Assembly (NCBI RefSeq): GCF_001423885.1
Contig: NZ_LMPP01000002.1
Coordinates: forward strand, 842,355-906,354
Direction of reading: 5' to 3'
DNA length: 64,000 nt
Source of the DNA: Rathayibacter sp. Leaf185
Lineage (GTDB): Bacteria; Actinomycetota; Actinomycetes; Actinomycetales; Microbacteriaceae
Within the stretch, counting starts at the first letter, position 1; every line of letters starts with the position of its first letter. Both the position numbers and the translations under genes were made by a program. The notes under the pieces were generated by a model. It ran no database searches, was not told where the DNA came from, and saw nothing but the letters and a program-made list of their open reading frames with translations. This document shows positions 49,382 through 57,880 of this stretch, one piece after another.

Positions 49382-50205
49382 TGACGGCCGAGCCCGCCGC
49401 GAGCGATGCGGTCGGAGTCGCCGTGGCGCAGTTCGCGCCGATCGCCGACCGCGACGCCAACCTCGCGACGATCCGTCGACTCGCCGCGGTGGCGGCGGAG
49501 CGCGGCGCGACTCTCGTGGTCCTCCCCGAGTACAGCTCGTTCTTCGTCGATCCGCTCGGTCCCGAGCTCGTCGCGGCGGGCGAGGCGCTCGACGGCCCCT
49601 TCGCCTCCGGTCTCGGTGCCATCGCCCGCGAGCTGGGGGTGCACCTCGTCGCCGGGATGGTCGAGGCGGTCGACGACGGTCGGCGCATCGCGAACACTCT
49701 GATCGCCGTCGATCCGAGCGGCTCACTGGTCGCCCGGTACCGCAAGCTCCACCTCTACGACGCCTTCGGCCAGACCGAGTCGGAGTGGGTCGCCGCCGGA
49801 GCGATCGAGGCCCCGCAGACCTTCGTGGTCGGCGGCCTCGTCGTCGGACTGCAGACCTGCTACGACCTCCGCTTCCCCGAGGTGACCCGCTGGCTCGTCG
49901 ACGCGGGTGCCGAGGTGGTCGCTGCTCCGGCCGAGTGGGTGCGCGGCCCGCTCAAGGAGGCGCACTGGCGCGTGCTGGTGACGGCGCGCGCGCTCGAGAA
50001 CACGATCTATCTGCTGGCGGCCGACCAGACGCCTCCGATCGGTGTGGGCACCAGCATGATCGTCGACCCGATGGGCGTCGAGATCGCGACGCTCGGCGAG
50101 GCCGAGGACGTCGCGGTGGCCTGGATCTCCCGCGAGCGGATCGACGCCGCCCGCGCGAAGAACCCGGCCTTGGCGCTCCGGCGCTTCAGGGTCCAGCCCG
50201 TCTGA
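49381..50205 (+). CDS. Nitrilase-family carbon-nitrogen hydrolase
   Basis: Cytosolic amidase-type enzyme of 274 residues. The Glu-Lys-Cys triad is visible: LVVLPEYSSFF near 45, ARYRKLHLYDAFG near 118, and VGLQTCYDLRFPEV near 158. The second half EWVRGPLKEAHWRVLVTARALENTIYLLAADQT is typical of the NIT/deaminated-glutathione amidase group. Its natural role may be metabolite repair (removing deaminated glutamine or related amides). It is translationally coupled to the CHAP gene. Confidence 0.88.
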   Translation: MTAEPAASDAVGVAVAQFAPIADRDANLATIRRLAAVAAERGATLVVLPEYSSFFVDPLGPELVAAGEALDGPFASGLGAIARELGVHLVAGMVEAVDDGRRIANTLIAVDPSGSLVARYRKLHLYDAFGQTESEWVAAGAIEAPQTFVVGGLVVGLQTCYDLRFPEVTRWLVDAGAEVVAAPAEWVRGPLKEAHWRVLVTARALENTIYLLAADQTPPIGVGTSMIVDPMGVEIATLGEAEDVAVAWISRERIDAARAKNPALALRRFRVQPV

Positions 50206-50212
50206 GCGCCCG

Positions 50213-51439
50213 TCAGGCTCTCGGTCGCATCGCGGCGAGCCGCTCGGCCGCACGGTCGAGCACCTCGACGCGCTTGCAGAACGCGAAGCGCACCAGCGAG
50301 CGGTACGGAGCCGCATCCTCGGCGCGGCAGAACGCCGACACCGGCACCGCGACGACTCCCGCCAGCTCGGGCAGTGCGCGGCAGAAGGCGACGGAGTCGT
50401 CGAACCCGAGCGGCGCCGCGTCGGCCACCACGAAGTAGCTGCCCGCCGAGGGCGACACCGTGAAGCCCGCCGCCGACAGTCCCGCCGAGAGGATGTCGCG
50501 CTTGTGCTCGAGGGTCGCCGCGATCCCGGTGAAGAACACGTCGTCGAGGCCGAGTCCTCGAGCCACCGCGCCCTGGAAGGGCGACCCGCTGACGTAGGTG
50601 AGGAACTGCTTGACGGCGAGGACCGCGGTCAGCAGGTCACGAGGGCCGGTGATCCAGCCGATCTTCCAGCCCGTGGTGCTGAAGGTCTTGCCGGCGGAGG
50701 AGATCGTGAGCGTGCGCTCGAACGCACCGGGCAGGGTCGCGATCGGCACGTGCGCGCCGTCGAAGCGGAGGTGCTCGTAGACCTCGTCGGTCACGATCAG
50801 CGCGTCGTGGCGCTCGGCGAGGCGCACGATGAGCTCGCGGGTCTCGGCGGGCAGGACGGAGCCGGTCGGGTTGTGCGGATCGTTGACGAGGATCACGCGC
50901 GTGCGGTCGGTCACCGCTCCCTCCAGCTCGCCGTGGTCGACGGTGAACGAGGGGCCGCGCAGGGCGACGGTGCGGTGCACACCTCCGGCCAGCGCGATGA
51001 GTGCGCCGTACGCGTCGTAGTGCGGGGTGAACGTCACGACCTCGTCGCCGGGCTCGAGGAGCGCGAGGAGCGTCGCCGCGAGCGCCTCCGTCGCACCGGT
51101 CGTGACGAGGACCTCGCCGTCGGGGTCGACCTCGAGCCCGTAGAAGCGGCGCTGGTGGGCCGAGACGGCGGTGCGCAGCACCGGGAACCCGGGCCCGGGC
51201 GGGTACTGGTTGAGGCCGGAGGCGATCGCCTCCCGCGCCGTCTCGAGCACTTCTCGAGGACCGTCCTCGTCGGGGAAGCCCTGACCGAGGTTGATCGCCC
51301 CGGTGCGGGTCGCGAGGGCGCTCATCTCGCTGAAGACAGTGGGGGCGACAGCGCCGCCGGGGCCGAGAAGTCCGGCGCCCGCTGCGGCGCGGGTCCAGGA
51401 TCCGTGGATGCTCACGCTCTCAGTCTGCACCTCAGGCAT
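50213..51439 (-). CDS. Class I/II aminotransferase (DapC/kynurenine-aminotransferase-like)
   Basis: PLP enzyme of 408 residues. INLGQGFPDEDGP near the N-terminus, LVTTGATEALAATLLAL, ILVNDPHNPTGSVL, and the Schiff-base Lys in ISSAGKTFSTTGWKIGWITGP near 248 are the fold-type I hallmarks. The QGFPD opening fits kynurenine aminotransferases and the actinobacterial DapC-like group (N-succinyl-diaminopimelate aminotransferase); the substrate remains open. It converges tightly with the nitrilase-family gene (stops seven bases apart). ATG 51439 is used. Confidence 0.85.
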   Translation of the reverse strand: MPEVQTESVSIHGSWTRAAAGAGLLGPGGAVAPTVFSEMSALATRTGAINLGQGFPDEDGPREVLETAREAIASGLNQYPPGPGFPVLRTAVSAHQRRFYGLEVDPDGEVLVTTGATEALAATLLALLEPGDEVVTFTPHYDAYGALIALAGGVHRTVALRGPSFTVDHGELEGAVTDRTRVILVNDPHNPTGSVLPAETRELIVRLAERHDALIVTDEVYEHLRFDGAHVPIATLPGAFERTLTISSAGKTFSTTGWKIGWITGPRDLLTAVLAVKQFLTYVSGSPFQGAVARGLGLDDVFFTGIAATLEHKRDILSAGLSAAGFTVSPSAGSYFVVADAAPLGFDDSVAFCRALPELAGVVAVPVSAFCRAEDAAPYRSLVRFAFCKRVEVLDRAAERLAAMRPRA

Positions 51440-51520
51440 TGATGTCCCGCTTGCAGGCCTGTCATAAGAAACGCCCAGGTTCCCTGGTCAAGCTATCCCC
51501 GCTTGGAAGGAGCAGCACCC

Positions 51521-53035
51521 ATGACCGAGAGTCACGAGGGTCCTCGTCAGCCGGAGGAACCCACCACGCCGTCAGAGTCCGGCGACCGCGAGGGAGCGTC
51601 CTCGTCGACGACCGGGCCCACCGAGCCGATCCGCGAGGCCGCCGCGCCTCAGCCGCCCTACACGCCGAACACCGAGGCCGGCAACGAGGCCCGACCCGAG
51701 CAGCCCTCGCCCCGGTACGGACAGTACGCTCCGGCCGCCGCCCAGTACGCTCCGCCCGCACCGCACACCGTGCACAGCACCGAGCAGCCGCCCTCGAGCG
51801 CCTTCGGTCCTGCCGGCGAGCAGCCCGGACCCGTCCCGACCGCGACCAAGCGCCGCGCGGGTGTCAGCGTCGTCGCGGCCCTCGCCATCGGCGCGGTCGT
51901 CGGTGGAGTCGCCGGGGCCGGTGTGTTCGGTCTCTGGTCGGCCTCGAACGGCGCGGGCACCCGCGTCGTGTCCGCCGGGGGTTCGCAGACCATCACCGTC
52001 AACAACGCCGAGGACGCGACGACCGCGACCGCGGTGGCGGCCAAGGCGACTCCGAGCGTGGTGACCATCTCGGTCAGCGGCAGCTCCTCCGCCGGCACCG
52101 GCTCGGGCATCGTCCTCTCGAAGGACGGCTACGTGCTCACGAACACCCACGTCGTCACCCTCGACGGCGCGATCTCGGACGCCGCGGTCACGGTCACGAC
52201 CAGCGACGGCCGGATCTTCGCGGCGACCGTCGTGGGCACCGACCCGACCCTCGACCTCGCCGTGATCAAGCTCACCGACGCGAGCGACCTCACTCCGATG
52301 ACCTTCGCCGACTCGACGAAGATCAACGTCGGCGACACCGCCGTCGCGATCGGAGCTCCGCTGGGCCTCTCCGGCACCGTCACCGACGGCATCGTGAGCG
52401 CGCTCAACCGCAGCATCCAGGTCGCCTCCTCGGCCGCTCCAGACGACTCGGGCGACAGCTCGAGCGGCAGCACCGACAGCCCGTTCAACTTCGACATCCC
52501 GGGTCAGACCCCGCAGACGCAGGCCACCAGCACGATCTCGCTCCCGGTCATCCAGACCGACGCGGCGATCAACCCCGGCAACTCCGGTGGCGCGCTGCTC
52601 GACAGCGACGGCGAGCTCATCGGCGTGAACGTCGCGATCGCCAGCGCCGGGCAGTCGTCCAGCTCGGGCGAGCAGTCGGGCAACATCGGAGTCGGCTTCG
52701 CGATCCCCAGCGCGATCGCCGAGCGTGTCGCGAAGGAGATCATCGCGAACGGCTCCGCGACGCACGGCCTCCTCGGGGCGAGCGTCACCGACTCCACGGC
52801 CGACGTCCTCGGCGCCTCCATCCAGGAGGTCACCAGCGGAGGAGCGGCACAGGCCGCCGGTCTCGCCAAGGGCGACATCGTGACGGAGGTGTCGGGTACG
52901 CCCATCACGAGCGCCTCCGACCTGACGGCACAGGTGCGTGCGCAGGCCGCCGGCGCCGACGTCCAGCTCACCTACGTGCGCAACGGACAGAGCTACGAGG
53001 TCGACGTCACGCTGGGCACGATGGCCACCAGCTGA
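51521..53035 (+). CDS. HtrA/DegP-type membrane serine protease
   Basis: Envelope-stress protease of 504 residues: a Pro/Glu-rich disordered cytosolic N-terminus (1-110), a membrane helix (about 113-140), a trypsin-like domain with His210 (YVLTNTHVV), Asp245 (TLDLAVIKL) and Ser355 (INPGNSGGALL), and a C-terminal PDZ domain (about 415-500, AAGLAKGDIVTEVSG). All catalytic residues are present. A Ser/Asp/Gly-rich insert (about 303-325) sits in the protease domain. Start ATG 51521 has AAGGAG eight to nine bases upstream. A perfect hairpin follows. Confidence 0.93.
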   Translation: MTESHEGPRQPEEPTTPSESGDREGASSSTTGPTEPIREAAAPQPPYTPNTEAGNEARPEQPSPRYGQYAPAAAQYAPPAPHTVHSTEQPPSSAFGPAGEQPGPVPTATKRRAGVSVVAALAIGAVVGGVAGAGVFGLWSASNGAGTRVVSAGGSQTITVNNAEDATTATAVAAKATPSVVTISVSGSSSAGTGSGIVLSKDGYVLTNTHVVTLDGAISDAAVTVTTSDGRIFAATVVGTDPTLDLAVIKLTDASDLTPMTFADSTKINVGDTAVAIGAPLGLSGTVTDGIVSALNRSIQVASSAAPDDSGDSSSGSTDSPFNFDIPGQTPQTQATSTISLPVIQTDAAINPGNSGGALLDSDGELIGVNVAIASAGQSSSSGEQSGNIGVGFAIPSAIAERVAKEIIANGSATHGLLGASVTDSTADVLGASIQEVTSGGAAQAAGLAKGDIVTEVSGTPITSASDLTAQVRAQAAGADVQLTYVRNGQSYEVDVTLGTMATS

Positions 53036-53052
53036 CCCTCCCCAGCACCGCC

Positions 53053-53084
53053 GCAGCCCCCGAGGACGTGTCCTCGGGGGCTGC
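53053..53084 (+). terminator. Perfect 15-bp hairpin after HtrA gene
   Basis: Arms 53053-53067 and 53070-53084 are fully complementary with a two-base loop. It is directly followed by TAGGGTTGTG, so a new promoter (-10 TAGGGT at 53085-53090) for the glycosyltransferase gene may begin at its edge. Confidence 0.8.
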
Positions 53085-53117
53085 TAGGGTTGTGCTCCCG
53101 CCACACGAACTGGACCC

Positions 53118-54200
53118 ATGCAGCCCGAGACACCGACGGACGACCTCTCCGATCTGCCCGGCGTCTCGTACGTCATGCCGGTTCTGAACGAGGTCACCCA
53201 CGTGCGGGCGGCGGTCGACTCCCTGCTCGCGCAGGACTACTCCGGGCCCTTCGACATCGTGCTCGCGGTCGCCCCGAGCATCGACGGCACCGAGGAGCTG
53301 GTCGCCCAGCTGAGCGGGGCCGACCCGCGGATCCACGTGGTCCCGAACGCCGTCGGCTCGACGCCCGCCGGGCTCAACGCCGCCATCCGAGCGTCGCACC
53401 ACCCCGTGGTCGTGCGCGTCGACGCGCACTCGGTCCTACCGTCCGACTACGCGCGCGAGGCCGTCGCGGCGCTGCAGCGCTCGGGAGCCGACAACGTCGG
53501 CGGAGTCATGGCGGCAGAGGGTCTGACCCCGTTCCAGCGCGCCGTCGCCCGCGCCTACGGCTCGCGCATCGGCCTGGGCGGCACACCGCACCACGTCGGC
53601 GGCCAGGAGGGTCCGGCCGAGACGGTCTACCTCGGCGTCTTCCGCCGCACGGCGCTCGAGCGCGCGGGCCTCTTCGACGAGCGCTTCAAGCGCGGCCAGG
53701 ACTGGGAGCTGAACCGCAGGATCCGCGAGCTCGGGGGAGTCGTCTGGTTCACTCCGCGCCTCACCGTCACCTACCGGCCGCGCCCCTCGATGCGCGCGCT
53801 GCTCCGGCAGTTCCTCTCGACCGGGATGTGGCGCGGCGAGCTCACGCGGCTGTTCCCGGCCTCGCGCTCGGTGCGCTACTTCGCGCCTCCGGTGCTCGTG
53901 GCCCTGCTCGCGCTCGGGCTGCTCGTGGGGATCGGGGGAGTCGTCCAGGTGCTCGCGGGCGCCGCACCGTGGCTGCTGCTCGGCCTCGTCGTCCCGGTCG
54001 GCTATCTCCTCCTGGTCGCGCTCGCGACGATCGTCGTCGCGCGGGCCGACGGGATCCGCGCGATGCTGTGGTTCGCTGTCGTGATCCCGTCGATCCATGT
54101 CGCCTGGGGCACCGGCTTCGTTCTGGGCTTCGCCGGTCTGACGAGCAACATCTCCGCCCACCGCCACCAGCCGCGGGCCGACCCAGCGAGGGGCGCATGA
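53118..54200 (+). CDS. Family 2 glycosyltransferase (ExoA-like), membrane-bound
   Basis: A 360-residue inverting GT-A glycosyltransferase with a cytosolic catalytic domain and three to four C-terminal membrane helices (about 255-345). SYVMPVLNEVTHVRAAVDSL near the N-terminus is the nucleotide-sugar fold, VVRVDAHSVLPSDY near 98 carries the DxD-like DAH, and KRGQDWELNRRIRE near 195 the catalytic Asp motif. Probable role is adding a sugar in surface polysaccharide assembly. The ATG of the next gene overlaps its stop (54197-54200). Confidence 0.88.
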   Translation: MQPETPTDDLSDLPGVSYVMPVLNEVTHVRAAVDSLLAQDYSGPFDIVLAVAPSIDGTEELVAQLSGADPRIHVVPNAVGSTPAGLNAAIRASHHPVVVRVDAHSVLPSDYAREAVAALQRSGADNVGGVMAAEGLTPFQRAVARAYGSRIGLGGTPHHVGGQEGPAETVYLGVFRRTALERAGLFDERFKRGQDWELNRRIRELGGVVWFTPRLTVTYRPRPSMRALLRQFLSTGMWRGELTRLFPASRSVRYFAPPVLVALLALGLLVGIGGVVQVLAGAAPWLLLGLVVPVGYLLLVALATIVVARADGIRAMLWFAVVIPSIHVAWGTGFVLGFAGLTSNISAHRHQPRADPARGA

Positions 54201-54997
54201 CGCAGACCACGAGACCGCGATCGATCGCCGAGCTCCGGGCGGTGGCGCAGCCACCGGAGGTGAGGGGCCGCCGGAACGCGGAGCACTGGACCGCCTCGCT
54301 CTACCTGCGGCGGTTCTCGCCGTACCTCACCTGGCTCCTCCTGCGCACGTCGATCACGGCGAACGGCGTGACCGGCCTGATGATCCTGGTCGGCTGGAGC
54401 GCCGCCGCTGCGCTGCTGATCCCGGGCATCGCCGGGGCGGCGCTCGCGCTCCTGCTCGGCCAGCTGCAGATGCTGGTCGACTGCTGCGACGGCGAGGTCG
54501 CGCGCTGGCGCCGCACCTCCTCTCCTGCAGGCGTGTTCCTCGACAAGGTCGGGCACTACACGACCGAGGCGCTCATCCCGATCGCGCTGGGCCTGCGGGC
54601 GGCGGGGCTGCCCTTCGACGCGCCCGCCGACTATCTCTGGACGACCGTCGGGCTGGCGCTCGCCCTCGTGATCGTCCTGAACAAGGCGCTCAACGACATG
54701 GTGCACGTGGCCCGCGCGAACGCGGGGCTCACCAAGCTGGCCGACACGAAGGGCGAGGCGGTGCCGTCCTCCTCGGGGCTCGCGCGCCTGCGCCGTGCCG
54801 CCCGCTTCGTGCCGTTCCACCGTCTCTACCACTCCGTCGAGCTGACGATGCTCGCCTTCGCGGCGACGCTCGTCGGGCTCGTCGTCGGCGCCTCGGCGGC
54901 CGACCGGTTCCTCGTCTCGGCGCTGCTGCCGCTCGCTTTCCTCGCGCTGATCGGGCACTTCGTCGCGATCATGGCGTCCAAGCGTGTCCGCTCCTGA
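54197..54997 (+). CDS. CDP-alcohol phosphatidyltransferase-family protein
   Basis: Integral membrane enzyme of 266 residues, about six helices. The family motif Dx2DGx2ARx8Gx3Dx3D is present as DCCDGEVAR from Asp95 with Gly112 and Asp116, but the last Asp (catalytic base) is His120 in FLDKVGHY. An N-terminal cytosolic segment (RNAEHWTASLYLRRFSPYLTW) is as in members that sit with glycosyltransferases and act in glycopolymer rather than phospholipid synthesis. Substrate unknown. Co-translated with the GT genes on both sides (it overlaps the next by 14 bases). Confidence 0.85.
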   Translation: MTQTTRPRSIAELRAVAQPPEVRGRRNAEHWTASLYLRRFSPYLTWLLLRTSITANGVTGLMILVGWSAAAALLIPGIAGAALALLLGQLQMLVDCCDGEVARWRRTSSPAGVFLDKVGHYTTEALIPIALGLRAAGLPFDAPADYLWTTVGLALALVIVLNKALNDMVHVARANAGLTKLADTKGEAVPSSSGLARLRRAARFVPFHRLYHSVELTMLAFAATLVGLVVGASAADRFLVSALLPLAFLALIGHFVAIMASKRVRS

Positions 54998-55859
54998 GCC
55001 CCGCGTCGGAGTCGTCGTCCTGACCCAGGGGACGCGGCCCGACGATCTGGCGACCGGCCTCGCGAGCGTCCTCGCACAGCGGGGTGTCGTGCTCGACATC
55101 GTCTGCGTCGGCAACGGCTGGGAGCCGACCGGCCTCCCCGAGGGCATCCGCGCTCTCGCCCTGCCCGAGAACCTCGGCATCCCCGCGGGGCGGAACGCAG
55201 GAGTGCCCGCGGTGGCGGGGGAGTACCTCTTCTTCCTCGACGACGACGCGCGGATCCCCTCGCCGACGTTCCTCGCCGACGCCGTCGCGCTCCTGAGCTC
55301 GCCGCGGCGGATCGGCCTCGTGCAGCCCCGGGTGGACAGCACCGACGGCACTCCGGCGCCGACGCGCTGGATCCCGAGGATCCTCAAGGGCGACCCGCGT
55401 CGCTCCGGCCCCGTGTTCTCGGTCTGGGAGGGGGCGGTCGTGCTGCGCCGCGACGTCTTCGAGCAGACCGGCGGCTGGGCGGCTCCCTTCTTTTACGCCC
55501 ACGAGGGCATCGAGCTTGCCTGGCGGGTCTGGGACACCGGACGCAGCACGTGGTACGCCGGAGAGCTCGTCGCCGAGCACCCGGTGATCCAGCAGACGAG
55601 GCACGCCGACTACTACCGTCTGAACGCGCGCAACCGGGTCTGGCTCGCGAGGCGCAACCTCCCGGCTCCGCTCGCCCTCGCCTACGTCGGCTCGTGGACC
55701 GCGATCCAGTGCCTCCGCTGGGCGCGCGACCCCGCCGCCCTCGGTGCGTGGTTCGCCGGCTGGCGCGAGGGCTGGCGGTCCGACCCCGGTGAGCGGCGCG
55801 TGCTCTCGGTGCGCACGGTACTGCGCATGGCGTTCGCCGGGCGTCCCCCGATCGTCTAG
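54984..55859 (+). CDS. Family 2 glycosyltransferase
   Basis: A 291-residue soluble or peripheral GT-A transferase. VGVVVLTQGTRPDDLATGL opens the Rossmann half; LPENLGIPAGRNAGVP and YLFFLDDDARIPSP (DDD near 87) bind the nucleotide sugar and metal, and FFYAHEGIELAWRVWDTG is the catalytic region. The C-terminus has weak hydrophobic helices. GTG 54984 lies inside the end of the CDP-alcohol phosphotransferase gene. Likely works in the same surface glycan pathway. Confidence 0.87.
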   Translation: MSAPEPRVGVVVLTQGTRPDDLATGLASVLAQRGVVLDIVCVGNGWEPTGLPEGIRALALPENLGIPAGRNAGVPAVAGEYLFFLDDDARIPSPTFLADAVALLSSPRRIGLVQPRVDSTDGTPAPTRWIPRILKGDPRRSGPVFSVWEGAVVLRRDVFEQTGGWAAPFFYAHEGIELAWRVWDTGRSTWYAGELVAEHPVIQQTRHADYYRLNARNRVWLARRNLPAPLALAYVGSWTAIQCLRWARDPAALGAWFAGWREGWRSDPGERRVLSVRTVLRMAFAGRPPIV

Positions 55860-55910
55860 CATCGGGTCATCCGCCCCCGGCAGTGGGCGGGATGCCCCGA
55901 AAGGACGACG

Positions 55911-57842
55911 GTGTTCGATTCGACGCAGCTGCTTCCCGGTGCCGTCGCACCGGGTGCGCTCACGCCTTCCGAGCTCCTGCAGACCGTGCGGAGCCGGATC
56001 GACGAGGCCGACGGAGCGACGGCCGATCCCGAGTTCCAGGGGCGCCTCGATGCGCATCTGCCCCGGCTCGTCGAGCTGCTGTCCGAGGTGTACGCCGAAC
56101 GCGACGACCTCGCCGATCAGGTCGTCGCCCTCGTCGAGCTCGCCGCCTCCTCGTGGGAGGCGCGCCCCGACGACCTGCGAGCGCTCGACCGCGTGCGGCA
56201 GCAGCACCCCGACTGGTACCTGTCGAACAAGGCGCTCGGCGGCGTCTGCTACGTCGACCGCTTCGCCGGCGACCTCGAGGGGCTCCGCGCCGAGATCCCG
56301 TACTTCCGCGAGATCGGGCTCAACTACCTGCACCTGATGCCGATCTTCGACGCTCCGGAGGGGGAGTCCGACGGCGGGTACGCGGTCTCGAGCTACCGGC
56401 GCGTCCGCCCCGACCTCGGCGACATGGAGGGGCTCCGGCTCCTCGCCTCCGAGTTGCGCGAGCACGGCATCGCCCTCGTCGTCGACTTCGTCTTCAACCA
56501 CACCTCGAACGAGCACGAGTGGGCTCGCCGCGCGCTCGCGGGCGAGGAGCGGTTCGAGGACTACTACTGGATCTACCCCGACCGCGAGCAGCCCGACGCC
56601 TTCGAGCGCACCACCCGCGAGATCTTCCCCGACGACCACTCCGGGTCGTTCGTACAGCTCGAGGACGGCCGGTGGGTCTGGGCGACGTTCCACAGCTACC
56701 AGTGGGACCTCAACTACTCCAACCCCGAGGTCTTCCGTGCGATGGCCGGCGAGATGCTCTTCCTGGCCAACCAGGGCGTCGACGCGCTCCGCATGGACGC
56801 GGTCGCCTTCATCTGGAAGAAGCTCGGCACCGCGAGCGAGTCGCAGCCCGAGGCGCACCTGCTGCTCCGCGCGTTCAACGAGGTCTGCCGGCTCGCCGCT
56901 CCGTCGCTGCTGTTCAAGTCCGAGGCGATCGTCCACCCCGACGAGGTCGTCGAGTACATCGACCTCGAGGAGTGCCAGCTCTCCTACAACCCGCTGCAGA
57001 TGGCGCTGACCTGGGAGGCGCTCGCCACCCGCGACGTCCGCCTCCTCTCCCAGGCGCTCGAGCGCCGGCACGCACTGCCGGAGGGGACCGCGTGGGTCAA
57101 CTACGTCCGCGGGCACGACGACATCGGCTGGACCTTCGCCGACGAGGACGCGGCCGAGCTCGGCATCGACGCCGCGGGGCACCGCCGGTTCCTCAACGAC
57201 TTCTACACCGACCGCTTCGAGGGGACGTTCGCACGGGGCGTGCCGTTCCAGGAGAACCCCCGCACCGGCGACCGCCGGGTCTCCGGCACCACGGCGTCGC
57301 TCGCGGGCGTGGAGGCGGGCGACGCGTTCGGGATCGACCGCGTCCTGCTCGCGCACTCGATCGCGCTGAGCACCGGCGGACTCCCGCTGATCTACCTCGG
57401 CGACGAGGTCGGACAGCTGAACGACTACCGCTACGTCGAGGACCCCACGACCGCGGGCGATTCGCGCTGGGTGAACCGGCCACGCCGTCCGGCCGAGCGG
57501 TACGCCGAGCGCGAGACTCCCGGCACCGACGCCGGCGAGATCTTCGGTGGGCTCCTGCACCTGATCGCGATCCGGAAGGCCGTGCCGCTCTTCGCCGGCA
57601 CCGAGCTGACGGTCTTCGACCCGGTGAACCGGCATGTGCTCGGATACCAGCGGCCGGGCGACGGCGAGTCGCTGCTCGTGCTCGCGAACGTGTCCGACGA
57701 CGTGCAGGAGATCGACCCCGAGCGCTTCGTCGGCTTCGATGCCTGGGCGCTCGACCTGGTCACCGAGATCACGGTCGATCTGCGCGAGGGATTCCGGCTG
57801 GCGCCGCTCCAGTTCGTCTGGCTCCGGGTGACGCCCGCCTGA
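55911..57842 (+). CDS. Amylosucrase-like GH13 enzyme
   Basis: A 643-residue cytosolic protein with the helical N-terminal domain and (beta/alpha)8 barrel of amylosucrase, which makes alpha-1,4-glucan from sucrose. Conserved regions: VVDFVFNHTSNEH (I), GVDALRMDAVAFIWKKLG (II, nucleophile Asp), LLFKSEAIVHPDE (III, acid/base Glu), and NYVRGHDDIGW (IV). DWYLSNKALGGVCYVDRFAGDL is typical of amylosucrases. It might instead be a sucrose hydrolase, which the sequence cannot separate. Start GTG 55911 has AAAGGA upstream. No sucrose transporter nearby. Confidence 0.88.
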   Translation: MFDSTQLLPGAVAPGALTPSELLQTVRSRIDEADGATADPEFQGRLDAHLPRLVELLSEVYAERDDLADQVVALVELAASSWEARPDDLRALDRVRQQHPDWYLSNKALGGVCYVDRFAGDLEGLRAEIPYFREIGLNYLHLMPIFDAPEGESDGGYAVSSYRRVRPDLGDMEGLRLLASELREHGIALVVDFVFNHTSNEHEWARRALAGEERFEDYYWIYPDREQPDAFERTTREIFPDDHSGSFVQLEDGRWVWATFHSYQWDLNYSNPEVFRAMAGEMLFLANQGVDALRMDAVAFIWKKLGTASESQPEAHLLLRAFNEVCRLAAPSLLFKSEAIVHPDEVVEYIDLEECQLSYNPLQMALTWEALATRDVRLLSQALERRHALPEGTAWVNYVRGHDDIGWTFADEDAAELGIDAAGHRRFLNDFYTDRFEGTFARGVPFQENPRTGDRRVSGTTASLAGVEAGDAFGIDRVLLAHSIALSTGGLPLIYLGDEVGQLNDYRYVEDPTTAGDSRWVNRPRRPAERYAERETPGTDAGEIFGGLLHLIAIRKAVPLFAGTELTVFDPVNRHVLGYQRPGDGESLLVLANVSDDVQEIDPERFVGFDAWALDLVTEITVDLREGFRLAPLQFVWLRVTPA

Positions 57843-57868
57843 CCCGGTCTCCGTCCGGCCGGGCCGGG

Positions 57869-57874
57869 TAGCCT
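57869..57874 (+). promoter_or_regulatory. -10 element for CDP-glycerol-transferase-like gene (leaderless)
   Basis: TAGCCT with six bases before ATG 57881. Confidence 0.4.
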
Positions 57875-57880
57875 GGTCCG

